Positions 7,566 through 17,963 are shown, counted from the first letter of the stretch. The stretch: 64,000 nt of DNA from Centipeda felix (GCF_900186465.1 NZ_LT891959.1:704921-768920), one strand, 5' to 3'. Notes: a model not told the origin generated them from the letters alone. Numbers and translations are program-made.

Positions 7566-9791
7566 TTATTCCACGGCTTTCAGCACGTAGAGACGCGAGT
7601 CGAAATCCGTCGTCAGCCCATTCTCGGGATGCGGCTCGCCCGTTGTCCCATCCGTCGTAATCAGCCCGTAGTGCATCAGCTCGTCACCGTAGCAGCGCGC
7701 GCCGCTGCGGCTGTCCTCATAGAGGGTGTCCGGCAGCAGTCCCGCAAGGCGCACGCGCGCAAAGCGGTCATTCACGCGGTTCAGCGTGCGGTACCAGCCG
7801 ACAATCGCCGTCTTTTGATCGCCGCTCACGCACATCCACGCCATAACATTGTGCTCGAAGGGGCTCTGCAGGCGGTAGAATGTACCAAACTGGAAGATCT
7901 CACGATATTCTTTCATAAAGGCGATCTCGTCCTTGACCTCGGCGATCTCCTCTGCACTGAGTTTGCCTAGATCAAGCTCGTAGCCGAACGTACCGAAATA
8001 CGCCGTGTTCGCACGCGTGTGCAGCGGCGTCACGCGGTTCACCTGATGGTTCGGCACGACCGAGACGTGACTGCCCATGCTGCTCAGCGGATAGCACATC
8101 GACGTACCGTACTGGATCTTCTGCCGCTCGACGGCATCCGAGTTGTCGCTCGTCCATGCCTGCGGCGCGTAGTAGAGCATCCCGGGGTCGAAGCGGTTGC
8201 CGCCCGACGCACAGGACTCGAAGAGCACGTGCGGAAACGCCGTCGTCAGCCGCTCATAGAGATCGTACAATCCGAGAATATAGCGGTGGAACACCTCGCC
8301 CTGCCGTGCGGCAGGAAGCGCGTGTGACCAGCACTCCGTAATGCTGCGGTTCATATCCCACTTTACGTAGGAGACCTTGCCGCTTGAGAGGATCGCCGCC
8401 ATCTGCTCATAGATATTATCGACGACATCCTGACGGGAGAAATCGAGCACGCACTGCGAGCGTCCGAGTGATTTTCTCCGCCCCGGGACGGAGAGCACCC
8501 AGTCGGGATGTGCGCGGTAGAGATCAGAGTCCTCATTGACCATCTCAAGCTCGACCCAAATGCCAAACTTCATGCCGCGCGCCTCGATCTTCTCCGCGAG
8601 CCCGTCAATCCCGTTCGGCAGACGGTCGCGGTTGACCGTCCAGTCACCGAGCCCCGCATGATCCGACGTGCGCGCACCGAACCAGCCGTCATCGAGCACG
8701 AAGAGCTCCACGCCGCACTTCGCCGCCACATCCGCAATCGCGAGCAGCTTCTCCTCCGTAAAGTCGAAGTAGGTCGCCTCCCAGTTATTGATGAGGATGG
8801 GGCGTCCCTTATCGCGCCATGTCCCGCGTGCCACCCGCCGCTGGTAGAGGCGGTGATACGTGCGGCTCATGCCGTTCAGCCCCTCGTCCGACCAGACGAG
8901 CACCGCCTCCGGCGTCTGGAATGTCTCGCCCGTGGCGAGGATCCAGTCAAAATCCGTGCTGTGAATGCCCGCCTGCAGACGCGTCACGCCGTGGTTGTCC
9001 ACCTCGGCAAGCATCTCGAAGTTGCCGCTGTAGACGAGGCTCACGGCGAGCACCTCGCCCTGCATCTCCGTCGTCTCGGGGCGCACGAGAGCGACGAAGG
9101 GATTGTACTGCCCCGAGGAGTGTCCGCGGCGGCTGCCAATCGCCGTGATGCCCGTGGCGAGCGCGCGCCGCTCCACGTGGCGCTCACGCGCCCACGCCCC
9201 TGTCAGCTCCAGCCACTCATAGTCCGTATCGGGCAGGTCAATCGAGAGACTCATCACCTTCTGCAGGTGCAGCATCTCCATACCCGCATTGTGGCAGCGC
9301 ATACTGCGCGCAATCGCGTTCCCCTCGGCAAAGATCGTGTAGAGGAGCTCCACACACAGCCCCGTCGGCACATCCTCCAGTGTGATGATGAGCGTCTTTG
9401 CCTCACTTGGCGACTCCACATAGGTGGCGGGCAGCCCCGCGAGCTTCGGCTTGCCGTCCTCCACGCGCCAGTCCTTGAACTGCAGATCGAGAATGCGGCT
9501 GCCGTTCTCCTGCAGCACATTCAGCGCAGGACGGCGAAAATCCGACGAGCCGTAGGTCGGCAGCTCCTGTCGGATCGCATCGAGCGAGTAGTCGCGGCTG
9601 TCCGCAAAGACACACGCCGACATCCCGCGATGCGCACGCTCAAAGAGATGCTCAAAGCCCTCGCGGTCGCGGAGTGCCGCACCGAAGTAAAGGCTCCCGA
9701 GCCCGCCGTGCGGCAGTACCATGAAGATATAGCTGATCGAATCATTGAAGAGATGAAAGACTCTGCCCTGCTCATGATAGATGATATTCAT
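7566..9791 (-). CDS. galA: Alpha-galactosidase, GH36 family
   Basis: Hydrolyses terminal alpha-galactose from melibiose, raffinose and similar sugars; cytoplasmic, as there is no signal peptide. 741 residues, the normal size for bacterial GH36 (RafA/AgaA type). The nucleophile is Asp 479 in YVKWDMNRS, and the acid/base Asp lies in AWTSDNSDAVERQKIQYG. Substrate-binding motifs FVLDDGWFGAR and GIWVELEMVN are present. The start ATG follows AAGGGGGG. It is the last gene of the operon, 33 bp behind the LacI-type regulator, and releases galactose for the galKET products encoded upstream. Confidence 0.94.
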   Translation of the reverse strand: MNIIYHEQGRVFHLFNDSISYIFMVLPHGGLGSLYFGAALRDREGFEHLFERAHRGMSACVFADSRDYSLDAIRQELPTYGSSDFRRPALNVLQENGSRILDLQFKDWRVEDGKPKLAGLPATYVESPSEAKTLIITLEDVPTGLCVELLYTIFAEGNAIARSMRCHNAGMEMLHLQKVMSLSIDLPDTDYEWLELTGAWARERHVERRALATGITAIGSRRGHSSGQYNPFVALVRPETTEMQGEVLAVSLVYSGNFEMLAEVDNHGVTRLQAGIHSTDFDWILATGETFQTPEAVLVWSDEGLNGMSRTYHRLYQRRVARGTWRDKGRPILINNWEATYFDFTEEKLLAIADVAAKCGVELFVLDDGWFGARTSDHAGLGDWTVNRDRLPNGIDGLAEKIEARGMKFGIWVELEMVNEDSDLYRAHPDWVLSVPGRRKSLGRSQCVLDFSRQDVVDNIYEQMAAILSSGKVSYVKWDMNRSITECWSHALPAARQGEVFHRYILGLYDLYERLTTAFPHVLFESCASGGNRFDPGMLYYAPQAWTSDNSDAVERQKIQYGTSMCYPLSSMGSHVSVVPNHQVNRVTPLHTRANTAYFGTFGYELDLGKLSAEEIAEVKDEIAFMKEYREIFQFGTFYRLQSPFEHNVMAWMCVSGDQKTAIVGWYRTLNRVNDRFARVRLAGLLPDTLYEDSRSGARCYGDELMHYGLITTDGTTGEPHPENGLTTDFDSRLYVLKAVE

Positions 9792-9824
9792 GTATATCCC
9801 CCCTTCGGTTGTGTGATGAAAACG

Positions 9825-10874
9825 CTATGCAAGGCGGGCGAATCTCTGCAGTCCCGTATCTTCCTCCACGTGAAACCCCGTCGTCTCACGCTCCACCACG
9901 GTGTTTGCGCGTACGATATTCTCCGCCGTCCCTTCCTCGATCCGCTTCCGCATGAGGCGTGCCGCCTCCCGCCCAAGATCGCCCATGTGCTGGTCGATGG
10001 TCGTGAGCTGCGGCGCCGTGTACTTGCTGAGCACCGTGTTGTCATAGCCGATCACCGAGATGTCCTGCGGAACGCGCCGTCCCATACGCTGACAGGCGTT
10101 GACCGCTCCCATCGCCATGAGGTCGTTGCAGCAAAAAATCGCTGTTGGTGCAAAATCAAGCATCTGATCCATGAGGATGAACATGGTGTTCTCGACCGTC
10201 TCAATGCGATTGCCGTCGCCGATGCTGACGATATCCTCCGCATGGAACATCCCCCGCTCCTGCATAACGGCACGGTAGACGTCCTCCTTCACACGATAGG
10301 AATCGCTGTTCTCGCCTCGGACAAAGAGAATGCGCTCGTGCCCGTAGCGAAATAGATGTTCGAGTGCCGCACGGGCGCCGCCGCGCTGATCGCTCGTCAC
10401 ATGCGATATGCCCGGAATTTCCCGCGCGCTGTTGATAAAGACCATGGGAAGCCGCGCCGCCGTCGTCTCGTAGAACTCCGTCGCTGCCGTCTCCGTGTTC
10501 GGGCTGACGACGATCACCCCTGAGACATTGCGCGTGATGAAGTCCCGCACGCACGCCTCCTCGCGCCGAGGATCGTTCTGTGCGCAGGCGAGCAGCAGCG
10601 AGTAGGAACTCTGCCGCAGATGCTCCTCCACCCCGTCCAGCACCTCGGCAAAGAATATATTGTCAAAGCCCGGTACGACGACGCCGATGCTCGAGGAACG
10701 CTGCGTGTTCAGCTCGCGTGCCTGCAGATTCGGTACATACTCCAGTTTCTTGATGGCGTTCTCCACCTTGAACCGCGTCTTTTCACGCACGGGATAGTTC
10801 CCGTTCACGACGCGCGAAACCGTCGCGACAGACACGCCCGACTCCTTCGCCACATCAACGATCGTCGCCTTCAT
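9825..10874 (-). CDS. LacI/GalR-family transcriptional regulator
   Basis: 349 residues. The N-terminal helix-turn-helix is typical (TIVDVAKESGVSVATVSRVV followed by NG), then the hinge helix (PNLQARELNTQ) and a periplasmic-binding-protein-like sensor domain (SSSIGVVVPGFDNIFFAEVL). The ATG at 10874 is preferred over an in-frame one 27 bp upstream because it follows AGGGGGAAGAGAGA and gives the standard LacI N-terminus. It sits between galT and the alpha-galactosidase gene inside the operon. The perfect 12-bp palindrome at the operon promoter is its probable operator, so it is likely autoregulated by a galactoside or galactose. Confidence 0.92.
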   Translation of the reverse strand: MKATIVDVAKESGVSVATVSRVVNGNYPVREKTRFKVENAIKKLEYVPNLQARELNTQRSSSIGVVVPGFDNIFFAEVLDGVEEHLRQSSYSLLLACAQNDPRREEACVRDFITRNVSGVIVVSPNTETAATEFYETTAARLPMVFINSAREIPGISHVTSDQRGGARAALEHLFRYGHERILFVRGENSDSYRVKEDVYRAVMQERGMFHAEDIVSIGDGNRIETVENTMFILMDQMLDFAPTAIFCCNDLMAMGAVNACQRMGRRVPQDISVIGYDNTVLSKYTAPQLTTIDQHMGDLGREAARLMRKRIEEGTAENIVRANTVVERETTGFHVEEDTGLQRFARLA

Positions 10875-10906
10875 TCTCTCTTCCCCCTGTATCATTGTCA
10901 TGCGAT

Positions 10907-11060
10907 ACTCCTAAGCAAACCCTAGTGAAGCAAACGGGGGAAGTACACGTTCTGCCCCCTGCGGATTTCTTTCGTTCAAGCGAAGCACGTTTAAGAAGTC
11001 CGCAGGTATTTAGGCAGATAAGTGTACGACCGTTTGCGTAACGAGGTGTTTGCGAGGAGT
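10907..11060 (+). repeat. Family A palindromic repeat, copy 2
   Basis: 154 bp from ACTCC to GGAGT, nearly identical in layout to copy 1 (shared blocks CTAAGCAAACCCTAGTG, CCCCTGCGGATTTCTTTCG, AAGAAGTCCGCAGGTATTTA). It lies between galT and the LacI-type gene, inside the operon, so the operon mRNA should carry a large stable hairpin here. Confidence 0.9.
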
Positions 11061-11070
11061 ACGCAGACAT

Positions 11071-12579
11071 CTACACGCCCGCTATGCTTTCAATCCAGCG
11101 GTCGAACGCCGCCATTCCTGCCGCGTCACGCTTGAACACACCTGCGTGCGTGAGCACCTCCAGGAACACCTTTCCAATCTCGTCGCGCAGAATCCCATCG
11201 ACATTTCCCTCCGTGACCGTCGTATGCGCCGCACGTACCGAGCGATACCAGTCCGCATGCTTTTCGATGTCCGCGATTCCCGCGATGTCCGCCGCTCCCC
11301 GCAGCAGCTCCGCACGGATCTGCTCCATCTCCGATTTGAGACGCGCGGGCAGGATCGCCAGCCCCAGCACTTCGATCAGGCCGATGTTCTCCTTCTTGAT
11401 GTGGTGCACCTCCGCGTGCGGGTGAAAGAGCCCGAGCGGATGCTCTGCCGTCGTCCGATTGTTGCGGAACACGAGATCGAACTCAAAGTCCTCGCCGCGC
11501 CGCCGCGCAATCGGGGTAATCGTATTGTGCGGCGTGCCGTCCGTCTCCGCGAGAATCTCCACCGACGCATCGCTGTAGACGCGCCATGCCGCGAGAATCT
11601 TCTCCGCGAGGTCGATGAGCGCATCCGCATCCGGTGAGGTGAGCCGCAGGGTCGACATCGGCCACTTGACGCGTCCCGCACGCACCGTCAGATAGTTCTT
11701 GAACGCGTACTCCTGCTCCGTTGCCGCACGCTCCATCGCGAACGTATAGCGTCCGCCCTGATAGTGATCGTGCGAGAGAATCGAGCCGCCCACAATCGGC
11801 AGATCGGCATTTGAGCCGGCAAAGTAATGCGGGAACAGCCGTAAGAAACACGCCAGATTCTCAAATGTATGGCGTGAAATCTGCATCGGCACATGATCGC
11901 CGTTCAGGATGATGCAGTGCTCGTTGTAGTAGGTATAGGGCGAGTACTGGAGAAACCACGGTGCTCCGCACAGATCGAGCGGGATGAGACGGTGCGTCTC
12001 GCGCGCGGGATGGTTCGCCCGTCCTGCATAGCCCTCGTTCTCACGGCAGAGCAGACATTTCGGATAGGAGGACGCCTTCGCGAGTTTCGCCTTTGCGATG
12101 TCGCGCGGATCCTTCTCGGGCTTCGAGAGGTTGATCGTCACATCGAGATCACCGTACTCCGTCGCCGTCTTCCACGCGATGTTCCGATCAATGCGCGTCT
12201 TGCGGATGTAGTTCGATGCAATGCTCAGACGGTAGTACCAGTCCGTTGCCTCCTGCGGCGATGCCGCATAATGCGCGCGGAACTCCCGCACGACCTCCGA
12301 GGGACGCGGCATCACACAGTCCATGATGCGCGTATCGAACAGGTCGCGCTCGTTCACCGTATTTTCGATCAAGCCGCGTGCCGCCGCATCGTCAAGCATC
12401 TCCTCGAGCACGGGCGTCGCCGTCTCGAGCGTCTCATCGACGACGCGCGGCACATACTCCTCCACGCCGAGCACGTCGATCAGGCGGTTCGCGGCGTACA
12501 CCTCATCGTCAGGGGCGATCAGCCCCTTTTGCCGCGCAAAATGCAGGAGGCGGCTGATGCTGCGCTGTATGTCACTCAT
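11071..12579 (-). CDS. galT: UDP-glucose--hexose-1-phosphate uridylyltransferase, class II
   Basis: Exchanges UMP between UDP-glucose and galactose-1-phosphate in the Leloir pathway. 502 residues, the longer Firmicutes-type GalT (class II), not the ~350-residue enterobacterial form. The opening DIQRSISRLLHFARQKGLI and the internal RETHRLIPLDLCGAPWFLQ and PIVGGSILSHDHYQGGRYTF, with the His cluster of this family, are visible. The start ATG follows GAGGGAGGACTGTC. It is 12 bp downstream of galE. A family A repeat follows its stop. Confidence 0.95.
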   Translation of the reverse strand: MSDIQRSISRLLHFARQKGLIAPDDEVYAANRLIDVLGVEEYVPRVVDETLETATPVLEEMLDDAAARGLIENTVNERDLFDTRIMDCVMPRPSEVVREFRAHYAASPQEATDWYYRLSIASNYIRKTRIDRNIAWKTATEYGDLDVTINLSKPEKDPRDIAKAKLAKASSYPKCLLCRENEGYAGRANHPARETHRLIPLDLCGAPWFLQYSPYTYYNEHCIILNGDHVPMQISRHTFENLACFLRLFPHYFAGSNADLPIVGGSILSHDHYQGGRYTFAMERAATEQEYAFKNYLTVRAGRVKWPMSTLRLTSPDADALIDLAEKILAAWRVYSDASVEILAETDGTPHNTITPIARRRGEDFEFDLVFRNNRTTAEHPLGLFHPHAEVHHIKKENIGLIEVLGLAILPARLKSEMEQIRAELLRGAADIAGIADIEKHADWYRSVRAAHTTVTEGNVDGILRDEIGKVFLEVLTHAGVFKRDAAGMAAFDRWIESIAGV

Positions 12580-12591
12580 GACAGTCCTCCC

Positions 12592-13581
12592 TCAGTCCCC
12601 ATAGCCGTTCGGATGCTTCTCGTGCCACGTCCACGCCGTGCCGATGACCTGCTCCACGTCCGTAAACTGCGGATTCCAGCCGAGCACCGTGCGTGCCTTC
12701 TCGCTCGACGCGATGAGCTGTGCCGGATCGCCCGCGCGGCGTGCACCGATCTCCACCTTGATCGAGCGTCCCGTCGCCTTCTGCGCGGCGGCGATCATCT
12801 CCTTGACCGAGAATCCCTGCCCGTTGCCGAGGTTGAAGATATTGCTCTCGCCGCCCTGCCGCAGATAGTCCAGCGCACGCACATGTGCATCCGCAAGATC
12901 GACCACGTGGATGTAGTCACGCAGACACGTTCCGTCGGGCGTCGGATAGTCCTCGCCAAAGACCGTGATATGGTCGCGCTTTCCGAGCGGCACCTGCAGG
13001 ATGAGCGGGATGAGATGCGTCTCCGTCGCGTGATCCTCACCGATCGAGCCGTCGGGGAGCGCCCCCGCCGCATTGAAGTAGCGCAGGGAGACATAGCGCA
13101 CACCGTTCGCACGGCTGACCCACTTCATCATCTTCTCCATCGTGAGCTTTGTCTCTCCGTACGGATTCGTCGGGTGCGTCTCGTCGTCCTCGTGAATGGG
13201 AACGCGCTTCGGCTCGCCGTAGACGGCCGCCGTCGAGGAAAAGACAATCTTGTCGATGCCATGGCGCACCATCGCCTCGAGGAGCACCTGCATCCCGTAG
13301 ACATTGTTGTTGAAATAGAGCAGGGGCTTTTCGACACTCTCCCCCACGAGGGAGTTCGCCGCAAAGTGGATGACTGCCTCGATCTTGTTCTCCGTGAAAA
13401 TCTTATCGAGCACCGCCGCATCGCGAATATCTCCCTCATAGAACGTGGCCGCAGGGTTCAGCGCCCCACGGTGCCCCGTCTGGAGATTGTCCACGATCAC
13501 GACCTGCTCGCCCTTTTCCACCAGTGCATGAACGGCATGAGAGCCGATGTATCCTGCGCCGCCGCAGACCAAAATAGCCAT
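12592..13581 (-). CDS. galE: UDP-glucose 4-epimerase
   Basis: Interconverts UDP-galactose and UDP-glucose with bound NAD. 329 residues, standard length. An extended short-chain dehydrogenase: GGAGYIGSHAV at residues 7-17 binds NAD, FSSTAAVYGEP carries the Ser/Thr, and YGETKLTMEKM holds the catalytic Tyr and Lys. PTPDGTCLRDYIHVVDLA is the GalE family signature. The start follows GAAAGGAGAAGG. It lies 18 bp behind galK. The product also supplies UDP-galactose for surface sugars. Confidence 0.96.
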   Translation of the reverse strand: MAILVCGGAGYIGSHAVHALVEKGEQVVIVDNLQTGHRGALNPAATFYEGDIRDAAVLDKIFTENKIEAVIHFAANSLVGESVEKPLLYFNNNVYGMQVLLEAMVRHGIDKIVFSSTAAVYGEPKRVPIHEDDETHPTNPYGETKLTMEKMMKWVSRANGVRYVSLRYFNAAGALPDGSIGEDHATETHLIPLILQVPLGKRDHITVFGEDYPTPDGTCLRDYIHVVDLADAHVRALDYLRQGGESNIFNLGNGQGFSVKEMIAAAQKATGRSIKVEIGARRAGDPAQLIASSEKARTVLGWNPQFTDVEQVIGTAWTWHEKHPNGYGD

Positions 13582-13599
13582 GTATATCCTTCTCCTTTC

Positions 13600-14769
13600 T
13601 TATGAGAGACGGCGTGCGCCGTCCGCAATATTTGCCACGTAGAAGCTCGGCGCATAGCCGATCTTTGCCGTATAGGCATCGCCCACATTCTTCTCAAATG
13701 CGGGAATCGCCGCGTCGCGCACGATGCTGACCGTACATCCTGCAAATCCGCCGCCCGTCATACGCGAGCCGAGGACGCCGTTCTGCTGCCATGCGAGCTC
13801 CGCGAGTGTATCGAGCTCAGGCCCCGTCACCTCGTAGTCGTCACGCAGGGAGACGTGGGACGCATTCATCAGTTCACCGAAACGCTTCACATCGTTCGCC
13901 TCGAGTGCCTTCACCGCCTCCAGCGTGCGGTTGTTCTCGTAGACAGCATGGCGTGCGCGCCGACGCTCGACGGGATCGGGGATTGCCGATGCAATGGCAT
14001 CGAACTCCGCATTCGTCAGCTCGCCGAGAGCCTTGATCGGCTTTACTTTTTGCAGTGCCTTCAGTGCCGACTCGCACTGGGCGCGCCGCTCATTATACGC
14101 CGAGGTGACGAGGCTGTGCGTCTTGTTCGTATTCGTGATGACGATGCTGCAGCCGTCGAGTGCCAGCTTGCTGTACCGATAGGAAAGCGTATTGCAGTCG
14201 AGGAGGATCGCACAGTCCTTTTTTCCCATGCCGACGGCGAACTGATCCATGATGCCGCAGTTCATGCCGACGAATTCATTCTCTGCCTTCTGCGAGAACT
14301 TCACTAGTTCCACCATATCAATGCCGAGGTTCAGCTCATCGTTCAGGATGACCGCCATCAGCACCTCGATGGAGGCCGAGGAGGAAAGGCCCGCGCCGTT
14401 CGGCAGCGTACCATAGAGGACAATGTCAAAGCCGTGCGCCGCCCGATGCCCCGCATCCTCCATCACGCGCACAACGCCGATGGGATAGTTCGCCCAGCCG
14501 TAGGCATCGCTCTTCACCGCGCCGTGCATGGGGAACTGCACCACGCCCTGCTCCGGCAGATTCATCGAGTAGAGCCGCGAGATGCCGTCCGTGCGCGGTG
14601 CGACGAGCGCATACGTCCCGAGGGAGATCGCACAGGGGAAGACGTGCCCGCCGTTGTAGTCCGTGTGCTCACCGATGAGATTCACGCGTCCCGGCGAGAA
14701 ATATGCGTGCGTCTGTGCCGCACCAAATTTCTCCCGAAAGACTTCCTGCATTTCGTCCAATATCTTCAT
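13600..14769 (-). CDS. galK: Galactokinase
   Basis: Phosphorylates galactose at C1 with ATP, the entry step of the Leloir pathway. 389 residues, GHMP kinase family. GRVNLIGEHTDYNGG near the N-terminus is the galactokinase signature, GTLPNGAGLSSSASIEVLMA the phosphate loop, and MTGGGFAGCTVSIV the C-terminal GHMP motif. An in-frame ATG lies 15 bp upstream, but it is part of the Shine-Dalgarno (AATGGAGGGCGCTGAT); the ATG at 14769 has the right spacing and the expected N-terminus. It follows lacZ by 39 bp. Confidence 0.96.
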   Translation of the reverse strand: MKILDEMQEVFREKFGAAQTHAYFSPGRVNLIGEHTDYNGGHVFPCAISLGTYALVAPRTDGISRLYSMNLPEQGVVQFPMHGAVKSDAYGWANYPIGVVRVMEDAGHRAAHGFDIVLYGTLPNGAGLSSSASIEVLMAVILNDELNLGIDMVELVKFSQKAENEFVGMNCGIMDQFAVGMGKKDCAILLDCNTLSYRYSKLALDGCSIVITNTNKTHSLVTSAYNERRAQCESALKALQKVKPIKALGELTNAEFDAIASAIPDPVERRRARHAVYENNRTLEAVKALEANDVKRFGELMNASHVSLRDDYEVTGPELDTLAELAWQQNGVLGSRMTGGGFAGCTVSIVRDAAIPAFEKNVGDAYTAKIGYAPSFYVANIADGARRLS

Positions 14770-14808
14770 ATCAGCGCCCTCCATTTATTATCATTTCGCC
14801 AAAGGTCG

Positions 14809-17800
14809 TTAGATTCCCTGCATCGTAAAGCGCAGATGCCGCGCCGCATTCGGATGCGTATACTCCGTGAGGACCGGAGCGCCCCAGCTGTCGTCGCCGC
14901 CGACGCCGCACATCCCCGCCGATGCACGCAGGTAGGTGTGCGCGCTGCGCGGCAGGTCGTATGCGTGACGCGCATTCTCAAGCTCGTGCGGGCCATAGGG
15001 CAGCGCCGACGCCTCCATGGGCTCTGCCCCCGTGAGGCGCAGCCCGTGTCCGCTGCGATCGCGCAGTTCGATCCAGCGCACACCGCAATGATTGCCCGTT
15101 TCCTGTGGGCGCAGATACGGCTCGACCTCCTCTGCCGCCGTGCTCTCGTAGATGCCGAGACGCGCACCGCGATGGCGGTCGGCGTAGTTCTCCTTCGGGC
15201 CATAGCCGTAGTAGCGGATGCGGTCATAGTCCGCCGCGAGCGTAAAGAGCATCGCAAAGTCCGGCAGCGCGGGCATCCCGTCCGTCGGTTCGTAGTCCAG
15301 TGCGACATCCACCGCGCCCGCAGCGTCCACCGTATACGTGACCGTGCAATGGGCGGCGGGCTGTGCCGCGAGTGCATAGGTAAAGCGCACGGTGACGCGC
15401 GCTGCACGCCGCTCGCCTGTTCCCGCCTTGCCGAAATAGCCGTCAATGACGGTGAGCGGCGCATCGTCCGTGCTCCACGCGATCTGCGTGCAGCGGCGGT
15501 AGAGACTCGCGAGCTTCCACTGTGCGGTATCCGCCGGCGCATGACAGCCGTAGTCGTTATCCGTCGGCGCACGCCAGAAACTCGGCTGCGGCAGTTCCTC
15601 GATCAGCTCGCGCCCGCCATAGCGGTAGGAGACGAGATTTCCCTGCGCACTCGAGAACATGAGGGAAAAGCCTGCCCCCTGCACGCCGAGGTTGATGTCG
15701 CTCACGACGATGCGCAGATCTCCGCAGGCGCCAAGCGGCACGCAGTATGGTGCGGCATCACAGCTCTCGAGAACATCCAAGAGGCGCGTTGCCGCTCCTT
15801 CGGGCGGTACGACGACCGCCTGTCCAAAGGCAATCTCATAGCCGACAGGGGCCCACAGCTCCTCATGCCTCAGGCAGAGCGACGCCGTCAGCACATACTC
15901 CCCTGCGCCGAGATACGGCATCTTGGAGAATGCCATATCAATGAACTTCGTCTCTCCGGGCGCCACGGAATGTCCCAGCTGCCGCGTCTCCCAGACCTTT
16001 CGCCCGTCGAGGAGGAGCGTCATCCGCAGCTCATAGTCATCCGCATCGGAGAAGAGGCTCTTGTTCTCGATCTCAACCCCGTTCCATGCAGGGCGCAGGG
16101 TGAAGTCCTGATAGTTATACTTCACCTCCTGCAGCTTCGCCGTCGCTCGGCGGTCGGCAAAGAAAATGCCGTTGCCGCTGAAATTGTAGTCCGACGGACG
16201 GTCGCCAAAGTCGCCGCCGTAGAGGAATACCTCCTCCCCATCGCGTCCGCGCCGACGGATCGCCTGATCGCCGAAGTCCCAGATAAAGCCGCCCTGATAG
16301 AGCGGCTCGCGCTCTGCCAGCTCCGTGTACTTGTGCATGCCGCCGCAGCTGTTGCCCATCGCATGCGTGTACTCACACGCGATAAAAGGCTTGTCCCGAT
16401 GCTTCTTCAGAAAGGCCTCGATGTCCGCCGCCTTCGTATACATCTGGCTCTCCATATCGCTCGACATCGGATAGCTGCGATCCCAGAAAATCCCCTCGTA
16501 GTGCACGAGTCGCGTGGGGTCAGCACGGCGGAAGTACGCGCTCATCTCGTAGATATTGCGCCCGCCGCAGGACTCGTTGCCGCACGACCAGATCAGGATG
16601 CACGGATGGTTCTTGTCGCGCTCGTACATCGACTGTGCACGGTCGAGCACGGCGGGCAGCCACTCCTCATGATCGCCCGGCAGACTGTTCGCATCCTTTT
16701 CACACGCGCCGTTCCTCATCCACGAGCCATGCGTCTCGAGATTCGTCTCGTCGATCACATAGAAACCGTAAAGATCCGCGAGCTCATAGAGGCGGCTGCT
16801 GTTCGGGTAATGTGACGTGCGGATCGCGTTGACATTGGCACGCTTCAGCGCGATGAGATCCTGCTCAAAGAGCGCAGGATCCATCGCCCGCCCATGGTCG
16901 CAGTCGAACTCGTGACGGTTGACGCCCTTGAACACAATGCGCTTCCCGTTGATCTGCATCAGTCCGTCGCGCAGGCAGAACGCACGGAAGCCAACGCGTA
17001 TGCGTACGACCTCCTGCAGCGTCCCCGCCGCGTCGCGCACGCGAATCAGAAGATGATAGAGGAAAGGATACTCTGCGCTCCACAGGTGCACACAGAAGGG
17101 CTCTCCCGAAATCGTATGCGTCTTTGCGAAGATGCACGCCTCATCCTCCCATATACAGTCCCCATCCTCGTCGCAGAGCAGGATCTCGACGTTCTTCTCT
17201 GCCGCATCACCGAACGTGAGGTGCACATCAAGCTGTCCGTCCGTGTATCCGTCCCGTTCCATCGGCATTGCACGGACAGCGACATCCTCGATGTGGTGCT
17301 GCGGCTTTGTATAGAGCGTGACATCACGGTAGATCCCCGAGAACCGCCAGAAGTCCTGATCCTCCAGCCAGCTCGCGCTCGCGTAGCGGAACACCATCGC
17401 CGCCAGCTTATTTTCGCCTGACACGAGATACGGCGTCAGATCGAAGTCCGACGGCGTGCAGCTGTCCTCGCTGTAGCCGACAAAATGCCCGTTGAGATAA
17501 AGGGCGAGTGCCGCATCGACACCGGCAAAGGAGATGAACACATTGTCCCAGCCCTCGGGTACGGCGAAGTACTTCACATAGCAGCCGACGGGGTTCTCCC
17601 GCGTCGGAATCTCCCCCGGCACGATGCTCTCGTGCCCGTCCCACGGATACGTCGTATTCGTATAGTGTGGGACGCCATGCCCCTCCATCTGGATGTGCGC
17701 GGGCACATGGATCGTCTCCCAGTCATGGCAGTCGTAGTCCGCCGCCGTAAAATCCTGCGGGATGGCGTCGATGTTCCGTGCATAGGCGAACTGCCAAACA

Positions 17801-17940
17801 CCGCCAAGCGTGCGTTCAAAGGACGATATGCCGCGCGCGAGCTCTGTCTCATCGCGGTAAAAACGATGATCGCTGTGTGCAGGCAGACGATTCTCCGCGA
17901 AATAACGCGGGTCGCTCAGTTTGCTGAAATCAAAGCCCAT
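14809..17940 (-). CDS. lacZ: Beta-galactosidase, GH2 family (LacZ type)
   Basis: Hydrolyses lactose and other beta-galactosides in the cytoplasm. 1043 residues, the full LacZ length with N-terminal sugar-binding, immunoglobulin-like, TIM-barrel and C-terminal small-chain domains. The acid/base is Glu 456 in IWSCGNESCGG and the nucleophile Glu 523 in ACEYTHAMGNSCGG; NRHEFDCDHGRAMD is the conserved active-site loop. The start follows TGGAGGTTTCTG. A small hairpin separates it from the symporter gene upstream. With the alpha-galactosidase it gives the operon activity on both anomers. Confidence 0.96.
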   Translation of the reverse strand: MGFDFSKLSDPRYFAENRLPAHSDHRFYRDETELARGISSFERTLGGVWQFAYARNIDAIPQDFTAADYDCHDWETIHVPAHIQMEGHGVPHYTNTTYPWDGHESIVPGEIPTRENPVGCYVKYFAVPEGWDNVFISFAGVDAALALYLNGHFVGYSEDSCTPSDFDLTPYLVSGENKLAAMVFRYASASWLEDQDFWRFSGIYRDVTLYTKPQHHIEDVAVRAMPMERDGYTDGQLDVHLTFGDAAEKNVEILLCDEDGDCIWEDEACIFAKTHTISGEPFCVHLWSAEYPFLYHLLIRVRDAAGTLQEVVRIRVGFRAFCLRDGLMQINGKRIVFKGVNRHEFDCDHGRAMDPALFEQDLIALKRANVNAIRTSHYPNSSRLYELADLYGFYVIDETNLETHGSWMRNGACEKDANSLPGDHEEWLPAVLDRAQSMYERDKNHPCILIWSCGNESCGGRNIYEMSAYFRRADPTRLVHYEGIFWDRSYPMSSDMESQMYTKAADIEAFLKKHRDKPFIACEYTHAMGNSCGGMHKYTELAEREPLYQGGFIWDFGDQAIRRRGRDGEEVFLYGGDFGDRPSDYNFSGNGIFFADRRATAKLQEVKYNYQDFTLRPAWNGVEIENKSLFSDADDYELRMTLLLDGRKVWETRQLGHSVAPGETKFIDMAFSKMPYLGAGEYVLTASLCLRHEELWAPVGYEIAFGQAVVVPPEGAATRLLDVLESCDAAPYCVPLGACGDLRIVVSDINLGVQGAGFSLMFSSAQGNLVSYRYGGRELIEELPQPSFWRAPTDNDYGCHAPADTAQWKLASLYRRCTQIAWSTDDAPLTVIDGYFGKAGTGERRAARVTVRFTYALAAQPAAHCTVTYTVDAAGAVDVALDYEPTDGMPALPDFAMLFTLAADYDRIRYYGYGPKENYADRHRGARLGIYESTAAEEVEPYLRPQETGNHCGVRWIELRDRSGHGLRLTGAEPMEASALPYGPHELENARHAYDLPRSAHTYLRASAGMCGVGGDDSWGAPVLTEYTHPNAARHLRFTMQGI

Positions 17941-17963
17941 CAGAAACCTCCATTTGGCAAAGA